Below are positions 1 through 5,991 of a stretch of 6,316 nucleotides of DNA, one piece after another. Positions within the stretch are counted from its first letter, which is position 1; the number at the start of each line of letters is the position of its first letter. The DNA lies in the NCBI GenBank assembly GCA_023128195.1, contig JAGMEL010000047.1:1-6316 (forward strand), in the 5' to 3' direction. Made by a program: the position numbers and the translations under genes. The stretch comes from Caldifarciminota bacterium (GTDB lineage Bacteria; Hydrothermota; Tepidihabitantia; SM23-42). The notes beneath the pieces were generated by a model, which did no database searches, was not told the DNA's origin, and worked only from the letters and a program-made list of their open reading frames with translations.

Positions 1-797
1 CACAAAATGCAGTAATCAATAATTACTCAAAACCAATAATTAATAATGGTAATAAAATAATCATTACTGATGGCCGCCATCCTGTGGTTGAAAAAATATT
101 GGAAAAGGGCTCTTATATACCAAATGATGTTTTGATAGACAGAAATGCTAATCAGATTTTGATTATCACAGGTCCTAATATGGCAGGAAAATCGACCTAT
201 CTGCGTCAGGTTGCACTAATAACAATTATGGCACAGATTGGTAGTTTTGTACCGGCAAAAGAGGCAAAAATCGGTATTGTTGATAAAATATTCACTCGGA
301 TAGGCGCAAGTGACGATATCTCAAGGGGTGTAAGTACGTTCCTTGCCGAGATGATGGAGACCGCAAATATTTTGAATAATGTAAGCGAAAAAAGTCTTGT
401 AATACTGGATGAAGTAGGCAGGGGAACCTCGACCTATGATGGACTCGCCCTGGCATGGGCTGTTGTTGAGTACCTGCACAACAACAAAAAGCCAAGGACT
501 CTTTTTGCCACACATTTTCATGAACTGACCAGGATTGATGATTTCTTGCAAGGTGTTAAGAATTATAATTTTTTTGTTAAAGAATGGGGTGACGAAATCA
601 TATTTTTGCGCAAGGTTAGCCCCGGCCCGAGTGACCAATCCTATGGCATTCAGGTAGCAAGACTTGCTGGCCTTCCTGAATCAGTTGTCAAGAGAGCAAA
701 ACAGGTTTTAACGAATTTTGAACAGGGCGAGGTTTTTAGTGTCAGGAGATTGAAAAAGACCAAATTGACTCAGCAGGATCTGTTTGTCGACAAATAA
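1..797 (+). CDS. mutS: DNA mismatch repair protein MutS, C-terminal part (5' end outside window)
   Basis: MutS recognises mispaired bases and small loops in DNA and uses ATP to recruit MutL. The visible frame starts at base 3 and gives 264 residues, roughly the last third of a family that is usually about 850 residues. The frame is open to the window edge and reads ...TDGRHPVVEKIL before the GTG at 84, so that GTG is internal and not a start. Visible motifs are Walker A GPNMAGKST (171-197), Walker B with D and E at 408-413 followed by the MutS signature GRGTSTYDGLALAW, the switch histidine segment ATHFHELT, and the C-terminal helix-turn-helix region GIQVARLAGLPESVVKRA. The protein ends in a short tail with QQDLF (771-785), which resembles a beta-clamp binding motif. 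The signature is that of MutS1; there is no Smr domain as in MutS2. Stop is TAA at 795-797. The gene converges on the dehydrogenase gene. Confidence 0.97.
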   Translation, partial: QNAVINNYSKPIINNGNKIIITDGRHPVVEKILEKGSYIPNDVLIDRNANQILIITGPNMAGKSTYLRQVALITIMAQIGSFVPAKEAKIGIVDKIFTRIGASDDISRGVSTFLAEMMETANILNNVSEKSLVILDEVGRGTSTYDGLALAWAVVEYLHNNKKPRTLFATHFHELTRIDDFLQGVKNYNFFVKEWGDEIIFLRKVSPGPSDQSYGIQVARLAGLPESVVKRAKQVLTNFEQGEVFSVRRLKKTKLTQQDLFVDK

Positions 798-842
798 GTA
801 CTGAAATTTCGGGGAAAAGGGGAATTTAGGTGATTTTACCTC

Positions 843-870
843 TTGACGTTTTATCTTTTTTAATTATAAT
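843..870 (+). promoter_or_regulatory. Sigma70-type promoter in the mutS 3' intergenic region
   Basis: TTGACG (843-848) and a perfect TATAAT (865-870) are separated by 16 nt, with a T-rich spacer. The predicted start of transcription is near 877. No protein gene follows on this strand: the next same-strand element is the terminator at 918-954. The promoter lies 46 nt past the mutS stop, so it does not serve mutS. The other two promoters proposed in this window also have 16-nt spacers, which supports the reading. A chance match in AT-rich DNA remains possible. Confidence 0.55.
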
Positions 871-876
871 AAACTA

Positions 877-954
877 ATGACAAATTAGATTGTCTAAATT
901 ATAGTAATATTTCCCCTCCCGGTCGCGACCTGCGGGTCGCGGCCGGGATTTTTT
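877..954 (+). ncRNA. Candidate small RNA of about 78 nt (promoter to terminator)
   Basis: This interval is bounded by a near-consensus promoter (843-870) and an intrinsic terminator (918-954). A transcript from about 877 would carry a weak 5' hairpin, GACAA (879-883) pairing with TTGTC (890-894). An alternative hairpin, TTAGA (885-889) with TCTAA (893-897), competes with it. A short single-stranded pyrimidine-rich stretch TTTCCCCTCCC (910-920) follows, and then the 13-bp terminator stem. The only reading frame at the 5' end is ATG plus two codons, so coding is unlikely. No known RNA family is recognised. The call is inferred from the signals alone. Confidence 0.3.
918..954 (+). terminator. 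Strong intrinsic terminator after mutS
   Basis: The left arm 918-930 and right arm 935-947 form 13 consecutive base pairs, one of them a T-G wobble, around a 4-nt loop TGCG. Six T residues follow (949-954). The stem is nearly all G and C in otherwise AT-rich DNA. The T-run is on the plus strand only, so it best fits ending mutS or the candidate small RNA. On the minus strand the same hairpin sits 14 nt past the dehydrogenase stop but lacks a U-tract, so it would at best be a weak terminator for that gene. Confidence 0.85.
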
Positions 955-961
955 GTAGAGG

Positions 962-2263
962 TTACCCTACCCCGAGTTTCTTCACCTTTGGGTTTTTCTT
1001 TTTTATGGCATTTCTTGTGTCTACAATCAAACGGGAATGTTTTATAACAAAATCATAGCTATAAACAGAATGGTCAGTGAGTATTACAGCAACATCATAT
1101 TTTTTCAGTTCTTTTGAAGTAAGCCGTACTGATTTGATTTTTTTGTTGTCGATTAACATTTCTGTAACATAAGGGTCATTATATCTTATTAATCCAACCC
1201 GGGGTTTGATTATTTTATATACCTTTATTGCTGGTGAATCCCTCAGGTCAGAAATATCTTTTTTAAATGCCATGCCGAGGAGAAGGACTTTTGCCTTGCT
1301 CGGACAGACACCTGATTTGCTTAATGCATTAATGATTTTGCTTACAACAAAATAGGGCATGTCTTCATTTATTCGGGCTGATAGTTCAATGAACACAGTA
1401 TGAAAATCGTATTCCCTTGCCTTCCAGGAAAGATAATAGGGATCTATTGGTATACAGTGCCCGCCAACACCAGGACCCGGGTAGAACGGCATATAGCCAA
1501 AAGGCTTACTCTTTGCCGCTTCAATGACCTCCCAGATATCAATGCCGCCCATCCTTTCACATAGTTGTGCGAATTCATTGACAAGAGCAATATTTACGTT
1601 TCTAAAGGTGTTTTCGAGTAATTTTGTCATCTCGGCTGCTCTTGGTGATGATACAGGGTACACTTCACTAACGAACTGAGTGTAGAATAATGTCGCAAGT
1701 TCTGTACATTTTTTTGTAACGCCGCCAATGACCGTAGGGGTATTCACAACTCCAAATCTTTTATTGCCGGGATCGATTCTTTCCGGACAGAAAGCAAGAT
1801 AAAAATCACGACCTACCTTGAGCCCGGATTCACGCAATATCGGTAGTACAACTTTTTCAGTTGTTTCAGGATAAGTCGTGCTTTTTAGGATAACAAGCTG
1901 CCCTTTTCTTAATGTTTTTGCAATTTCCTCGGTGCTGTTAATGACTGGTTTTAGATCGGGTTCTTTATTTTCATCGACCGGTGTTGGAACACAGATAAGA
2001 ATGATATCACAGAGTTTTAATTGTCGAAAATCAGTTGTTGCTTTTATTTTCTTGTTTTGGGTAAATTTTCTTAATTCAGATGATTCAACGTCATTTATAG
2101 CAGAAATACCGTTATTTATTTGTGCCACCCATTTTTTATTAATATCAAATCCAATGACCTTGGCGCCTTTATTAGCGATTTCTACTGTCAGAGGGAGACC
2201 AACATAACCAAGTCCAATTACGCCAACTTTTATTTTTTTTCTTTTAATTAATGTATTCAACAT
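962..2263 (-). CDS. Nucleotide-sugar dehydrogenase, UDP-GlcNAc/ManNAc 6-dehydrogenase class (WbpA/WecC-like)
   Basis: This cytosolic NAD-dependent enzyme oxidises C6 of a UDP-sugar to the uronic acid in two steps, supplying precursors for surface polysaccharide or O-antigen. The 433 residues match the usual family length. The N-terminal Rossmann domain has GLGYVG (17-22) and the cofactor-binding acidic residue in GFD (D40), followed by CVPTPVDE (91-98) and KSTTYPETTE (127-136). The catalytic region has FCPER (158-162, E161), EMTKLLENTFR (211-221, K214 and N218), and GVGGHCIPIDPYYLSWKA (265-282) with the catalytic Cys at 270. The C-terminal substrate domain has GMAFKKDISDLRDSP (330-344). The GGHCIP-DPYYL and KSTTYP forms favour the N-acetylhexosamine (WbpA/WecC) branch over UDP-glucose dehydrogenase. 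The exact substrate is not fixed by sequence. Start ATG is at 2263 with the SD AAGGAG 6 nt upstream. No other polysaccharide gene is in the window. Confidence 0.93.
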   Translation of the reverse strand: MLNTLIKRKKIKVGVIGLGYVGLPLTVEIANKGAKVIGFDINKKWVAQINNGISAINDVESSELRKFTQNKKIKATTDFRQLKLCDIILICVPTPVDENKEPDLKPVINSTEEIAKTLRKGQLVILKSTTYPETTEKVVLPILRESGLKVGRDFYLAFCPERIDPGNKRFGVVNTPTVIGGVTKKCTELATLFYTQFVSEVYPVSSPRAAEMTKLLENTFRNVNIALVNEFAQLCERMGGIDIWEVIEAAKSKPFGYMPFYPGPGVGGHCIPIDPYYLSWKAREYDFHTVFIELSARINEDMPYFVVSKIINALSKSGVCPSKAKVLLLGMAFKKDISDLRDSPAIKVYKIIKPRVGLIRYNDPYVTEMLIDNKKIKSVRLTSKELKKYDVAVILTDHSVYSYDFVIKHSRLIVDTRNAIKKKNPKVKKLGVG

Positions 2264-2269
2264 ACAACT

Positions 2270-2275
2270 CTCCTT
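2270..2275 (-). promoter_or_regulatory. Ribosome-binding site of the dehydrogenase gene
   Basis: On the minus strand AAGGAG stands 6 nt before the ATG at 2263. It is the only canonical Shine-Dalgarno before a gene start in this window, and it contrasts with the SD-less starts of guaA and the HEAT gene. Confidence 0.85.
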
Positions 2276-2293
2276 TGTAATTTAAACAAGTGT

Positions 2294-2321
2294 ATTATAT
2301 ATTATTTTTGATTTTAATCAA
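2294..2321 (-). promoter_or_regulatory. Promoter of the dehydrogenase gene
   Basis: Reading the minus strand, TTGATT (2321-2316) is followed after 16 nt by a perfect TATAAT (2299-2294). Transcription would start near 2287, giving a leader of about 24 nt that contains the AAGGAG site. The -35 is within an inverted repeat (2308-2321). Confidence 0.6.
2308..2321. repeat. Inverted repeat TTGATT-TT-AATCAA, possible operator
   Basis: Two perfect 6-nt arms (2308-2313 and 2316-2321) are separated by TT. The repeat covers the minus-strand -35 element and lies between the two divergent promoters, a typical place for a repressor site. It is short and made mostly of A and T, so chance occurrence is likely enough to keep confidence low. 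Confidence 0.25.
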
Positions 2322-2339
2322 GAGGCATGGTATCCATCG

Positions 2340-2367
2340 TTGACAAAACAGAAATTATGTTTAAAAT
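2340..2367 (+). promoter_or_regulatory. Promoter of the HEAT-repeat gene
   Basis: A perfect TTGACA (2340-2345) is followed after 16 nt by TAAAAT (2362-2367), one mismatch from consensus. Transcription would begin at about 2373-2375, which is on the GTG at 2373. The mRNA is therefore either leaderless from that GTG or starts translation at the ATG at 2391 with a leader of only about 17 nt. Confidence 0.6.
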
Positions 2368-2372
2368 AAAGT

Positions 2373-4403
2373 GTGGAACAAACACAGGTAATGGATTTTG
2401 CAAAGGAGATAGCAGTTGGTTTTAAAGCGGCAAAGTCCTATCCACCAGGACATCCGGTTATGGAAAAGTTTGTTAACAATACAATGGCGAAGTTAGCTCA
2501 ACTTCTTACTGAACTTCCTGAATTTTCAATGTATTTTTTTGAAAAGACAATAATATTTCAGGATATGAGGATTGATGTAGTTAAAAATCCAGCAGTTTTA
2601 TCTTTGCTTGAGACCTTAAGAAAAAATGAAATTAATAGTCTTACGTTTAATGTCGGCATACAGATGGAAGATATAAAAAATCTCTATGAAGTTCTGAGTA
2701 CCCCCAAGTTAAAAATGAGACAGTATGGTGATGCTGCTACAATGTTGAGGTCCAAAGGGACCGAGAAGGTAAAAATAAATGCTGTAAAATTTGGTGTCCA
2801 GACAGGGACTACAAATACAACAAAGATAGAGCCAGAAAATGGTTATACGGGAATTCTTGAAAGCATTAAAAAACTTGAGGATTTGGTGGGAAAAGGTATT
2901 TCAATGCTTGATATGAAAAGTAAGCTTGAAACGGTGACAAAGGATATTGGAGAGATTCCAAAAGATGCCTGGCAACCTTATAGTGAATCAGTGGCAAAAA
3001 TATTAGAAAATCTACCGAGTGAACACCGGATTGAAATATTGCAGGGAATTGAGTTAAAGCCATTTGTTCTAAAATTATTTTCAAACCTTAACGATGAAAC
3101 CCTGGTGAAATTAATTGTTACCATGACAGAACATCAAAAAAAAGCTGAAGTTAAGAATGTTCTCAATGTGCTTGGTAAAGATAAATTTTCGAATATAATG
3201 CCGACATTAAAAGAAAAAATTCCTGATCTTTATGAATACCTTGCCCAGATTGGCCTACTTTTGAGCGAAAAGATGTCATCGACCATTTCCAAAGATGATC
3301 TGCGTATATCGATTAGACCATATTATAATATGCTTGATTCACAGAACGCGCAGATTAGAGAAGAAGGGCTGAGGTCATTAGTTACCCTCGCTGATCGTTT
3401 TACTGGACAAAAAAATTATGAACTGGTAAAGGAGATTGTTTCAAGAATATCTTTGGCAATTGCTCAGGAATCCATTGACGAGGTTATTTTTAATTTAATT
3501 GATAATCTAATTAGACTTTATCAAACTAATAAAGCTCATAATCAAGACAAACTCTGTCTATCTATTTTAGAGCCTTTTAGAAAAATCGTAGGCAGGGAAG
3601 AGCTTTCACAAACAGATAAGAAGAAGATCATTAAATTCTTTAGTGAAACTGGTAATCCCGTAGTTTTGCCAATGCTCTTTTCATTTTTATGGGAAAGCGG
3701 CATCTATCCTGATGTTCGGTCTGCAATCGTGAAATTTAGTAAAGATGCTGCAACTGAGGCGCTTTTAATGCTAAAGGATGCAGAAGATTATTCTCTAAGA
3801 ATGAAGCTTATTGATATTATAAAAAATATTGGAGAATATGGTATCAAGGCATTAGTTGATAATCTTGGCATCTCTGAATGGTATGTGAGAAGGAATATTA
3901 TTTTAATTTTAGGTGAAATCGGTGATAAAAGTGTAATTGATCATATGGTTCCCTTATTAGAAGATAAAGAAGATAGGGTCAGGCTTGAACTTGTAAAGGC
4001 ATTCACGAAATTAGAGTATGAAAAAGGACTTATAAAAGCCTTAAATGATTCGTCTGTAGAGGTGAAAGCTGAGGCACTAAGGGGATTAAGAAAGAAAATC
4101 AGTGTTGAAACAGTACAGGAGCTGCTTCCTTTGTTCAAAAAGAAAGGTGATGCCATACACATTGAACTTTTGAAGATCATCGCCGAAAAGAAAATTACAA
4201 AAGCCGCCGAATCTATTGCAGAATTTTTACAGTCGTTAGAATTAAGAGATGATTCTACAGCTCAGAGCTTAAAGGAATTAGGGGTTACTACATTATATAA
4301 ATTAGATGCTGATAATATCAAAATACTTCTTAAAGGCTTCACACTTTCAAAAGATAAAATGTTGGCGAATTTAGCTGTTGCAGCGTTAAAAAGAATCACC
4401 TGA
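2373..4403 (+). CDS. HEAT-repeat protein with N-terminal 'YPPGHP' module, function unknown
   Basis: The protein has 676 residues from GTG 2373, or 670 from ATG 2391. Neither start has a well-spaced Shine-Dalgarno, and an in-frame TAA at 2367-2369 bars anything longer. Residues about 7-110 form a compact N-terminal module with FKAAKSYPPGHPVM (17-30), a FEKTIIFQDMRID strand pair (56-68) and INSLTFNVGIQMEDIKNLYEVL (87-108). From memory, similar modules precede HEAT or HD-GYP domains in other bacteria. Residues about 110-160 look like a linker rich in T, K and N. Residues 160-480 are predicted all-helical. Residues about 488-610 hold recognisable HEAT-type units, for example ALVDNLGISEWYVRRNIILILGEIGD and HMVPLLEDKEDRVRLELVKAFTKL. 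No signal peptide, membrane segment or enzymatic motif is seen. HEAT solenoids usually act as protein-binding scaffolds, so a cytosolic scaffold or regulatory role is inferred. Downstream guaA is on the same strand. Confidence 0.8.
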   Translation: MEQTQVMDFAKEIAVGFKAAKSYPPGHPVMEKFVNNTMAKLAQLLTELPEFSMYFFEKTIIFQDMRIDVVKNPAVLSLLETLRKNEINSLTFNVGIQMEDIKNLYEVLSTPKLKMRQYGDAATMLRSKGTEKVKINAVKFGVQTGTTNTTKIEPENGYTGILESIKKLEDLVGKGISMLDMKSKLETVTKDIGEIPKDAWQPYSESVAKILENLPSEHRIEILQGIELKPFVLKLFSNLNDETLVKLIVTMTEHQKKAEVKNVLNVLGKDKFSNIMPTLKEKIPDLYEYLAQIGLLLSEKMSSTISKDDLRISIRPYYNMLDSQNAQIREEGLRSLVTLADRFTGQKNYELVKEIVSRISLAIAQESIDEVIFNLIDNLIRLYQTNKAHNQDKLCLSILEPFRKIVGREELSQTDKKKIIKFFSETGNPVVLPMLFSFLWESGIYPDVRSAIVKFSKDAATEALLMLKDAEDYSLRMKLIDIIKNIGEYGIKALVDNLGISEWYVRRNIILILGEIGDKSVIDHMVPLLEDKEDRVRLELVKAFTKLEYEKGLIKALNDSSVEVKAEALRGLRKKISVETVQELLPLFKKKGDAIHIELLKIIAEKKITKAAESIAEFLQSLELRDDSTAQSLKELGVTTLYKLDADNIKILLKGFTLSKDKMLANLAVAALKRIT

Positions 4404-4441
4404 TGTGCCGAACATTCCATAGACGCACAAATTCCAAAAGT

Positions 4442-4479
4442 CTCTGTGTACTCTGCGTTTATTTTATACCCTCTGTGTT
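4442..4479 (+). repeat. Short repeats CTCTGTGTA / CTCTGCGTT / CTCTGTGTT before guaA
   Basis: Three 9-nt units of the form CTCTGYGTW occur at 4442-4450, 4451-4459 and 4471-4479. The first two are in tandem and the third follows after 11 nt. The last unit ends 3 nt before the guaA ATG. They fill the place where a ribosome-binding site would be expected. Similar CTCTGTGT/CTCTGCGT phrases are, as I recall, dispersed between genes in several environmental bacterial lineages. Their role is unknown. Confidence 0.5.
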
Positions 4480-4482
4480 ACA

Positions 4483-5991
4483 ATGATTGCGGTAATTGAT
4501 TTTGGTTCTCAATACACCCAGTTAATTGCACGTCGGGTAAGGGAATGTCATGTATATTCTGAAATCTTCAGTTGTTACACAGATATTAATGATATTGATA
4601 AAAAGAGTCTTGAAGGTCTGATTCTTTCTGGAGGTCCGAATAGTGTTTATCATACCCGAGCAAAATCCTTTAAGCATTTTTTTAATCTCAATGTACCTAT
4701 TTTAGGTATATGTTATGGTATGCAGCTCGCTGCACAAATACTTGGTGGCAAGGTGAGACACAGTAAAAAAAGGGAGTATGGTCATGCGTGTATATCTGTG
4801 AGGACAAGCTCCATCTTTTCAAAATGTCCAAAAAGATTTAATGTTTGGATGAGTCACGGCGATTCGGTCGTGAAACTCCCTCACGGTGCAAGGATTATTG
4901 CATGGACCGAGACAACACCTATTGCTGCTTTTCAACTGGGACCAGTATATTGTCTGCAGTTTCATCCTGAGGTTCACCATACACAATTTGGTTTTACGAT
5001 AATAAATAATTTTCTAAACAAAACATGTAAGGCAAAAAGAACCTGGACCATAAACAGATTTGTGCAAGATGAGGTCAGGAAAATAGGCAAAATTGTTGGA
5101 GATGAAAAGGTGATATGCGCAGTCAGTGGTGGTATAGATTCAACTGTTGCGGCGGCGCTAACCACTAAAGCAATAGGGGATAATCTTATTGGTGTTTTCG
5201 TGGATAACGGTCTGTTGAGAATGGATGAAAAAGAAGAGGTTCGTAGTATTATAAGTCCCCGCATCAATCTTAGGGTAGTCAATGCCAAAAAAAGATTTCT
5301 CTCAAGGTTATTAAAGGTAAAGAGTCCGGAACGAAAAAGGAAGATCATAGGCAATGAGTTTATAAAGATATTTGAAGCCGAGGCGAGGAAAATCAAAGGC
5401 ATCAGATATCTTGTTCAAGGTACATTATATCCTGATGTTATTGAGTCAGGTAAAGGTATTGGCCCATCTGCAATTATAAAAAGCCATCACAATGTCGGGG
5501 GTCTGCCCAAAAAAATGAGACTGAAAATTATCGAACCGCTAAGGTTTCTATTTAAGGATGAGGTGAGACAAATTGCCCGGGTACTTAAATTGCCGTCTTC
5601 ATTTATAGAGCGAAAACCGTTTCCTGGACCTGGCCTTGCTGTGAGAATTGTGGGTCCAGTTACTGAAAAAAGATTGATGCTCTTGAGACAGGCAGATAAA
5701 ATTTTATTAGAGGAAGCTCGCAGCATTAAAAAGTATAAAGATATCTGGCAGATATTTGCAGTCCTTTTGCCTCTCGGTAGTGTCGGGGTAATGGGTGATA
5801 AACGAACCTATGATTCAGTATGTGCTATCAGGGCAGTTTATAGTGAGGATGGTATGACTGCAGATTGGGTAAGACTTCCCCAGGAATTTCTCAACAGAGT
5901 ATCCAGGAGAATAACCAATGAAGTAAGGGGTATTAATCGTGTTGTTTACGATATTACCTCTAAACCACCATCAACAATAGAATGGGAATAA
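4483..5991 (+). CDS. guaA: GMP synthase (glutamine-hydrolysing)
   Basis: GuaA converts XMP, glutamine and ATP to GMP, the last step of guanine nucleotide synthesis, in the cytosol. The 502 residues span the full family. The class I glutamine amidotransferase domain (about 1-180) begins IDFGSQYTQLIARRVRE and has the nucleophile Cys77 in GICYGMQ and the His161-Glu163 pair in FHPEVHHT. The ATP pyrophosphatase domain has the PP-loop SGGIDS (215-220) and VDNGLLR (240-246). The C-terminal dimerisation domain has RKPFPGPGLAVRI (377-389), GDKRTYDS (438-445) and the closing SKPPSTIEWE. All key residues are present. The ATG at 4483 places IDFGSQYTQL only four residues in, shorter than in E. coli. No other ATG, GTG or TTG lies in frame after the TAG at 4420-4422, so this start is firm although no Shine-Dalgarno precedes it. 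Transcription may come from the HEAT gene, since no terminator is seen between them. Confidence 0.98.
   Translation: MIAVIDFGSQYTQLIARRVRECHVYSEIFSCYTDINDIDKKSLEGLILSGGPNSVYHTRAKSFKHFFNLNVPILGICYGMQLAAQILGGKVRHSKKREYGHACISVRTSSIFSKCPKRFNVWMSHGDSVVKLPHGARIIAWTETTPIAAFQLGPVYCLQFHPEVHHTQFGFTIINNFLNKTCKAKRTWTINRFVQDEVRKIGKIVGDEKVICAVSGGIDSTVAAALTTKAIGDNLIGVFVDNGLLRMDEKEEVRSIISPRINLRVVNAKKRFLSRLLKVKSPERKRKIIGNEFIKIFEAEARKIKGIRYLVQGTLYPDVIESGKGIGPSAIIKSHHNVGGLPKKMRLKIIEPLRFLFKDEVRQIARVLKLPSSFIERKPFPGPGLAVRIVGPVTEKRLMLLRQADKILLEEARSIKKYKDIWQIFAVLLPLGSVGVMGDKRTYDSVCAIRAVYSEDGMTADWVRLPQEFLNRVSRRITNEVRGINRVVYDITSKPPSTIEWE

Noticed and set aside
84..86. GTG at 84 as the start of a short stand-alone MutS-like ATPase.
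   Set aside because: The frame continues upstream to the window edge with the conserved MutS segment TDGRHPVVE, so the GTG is internal.
830..877. A 15-codon frame GTG...TAA (MILPLDVLSFLIIIN) with AAGGGG 7 nt upstream, just after mutS.
   Set aside because: It is very short and AT-driven, overlaps the whole promoter 843-870 and matches no family I recognise. The hydrophobic look follows from the T-rich DNA. It would need conservation or ribosome data to be called.
877..888. ATG ACA AAT TAG directly at the predicted transcription start, a three-residue leader peptide.
   Set aside because: Three codons in AT-rich DNA are expected by chance, and no downstream gene exists for it to control.
811..917. 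Pairing of GGGGAA-TTTAG (about 819-829) with CTAAAT (894-899) and TTCCCC (911-916) as a long-range fold after mutS.
   Set aside because: The complementarity is split by an 11-nt insertion on one side and consists of simple G/A and A/T runs, so chance is a sufficient explanation.
2231..2240. Run of eight A residues (coding strand) near the start of the dehydrogenase gene, a possible slippage or phase-variation tract.
   Set aside because: It encodes an ordinary lysine-rich stretch before the Rossmann fold in an A-rich genome. The gene is intact, and eight A alone is weak evidence for phase variation.
4974..5402. Long minus-strand frame opposite guaA, and similar antisense frames opposite mutS, the HEAT gene and the dehydrogenase.
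   Set aside because: Each lies entirely within a well-supported gene, has no ribosome-binding site of note and shows no recognisable domain. They are shadows of the coding strand.
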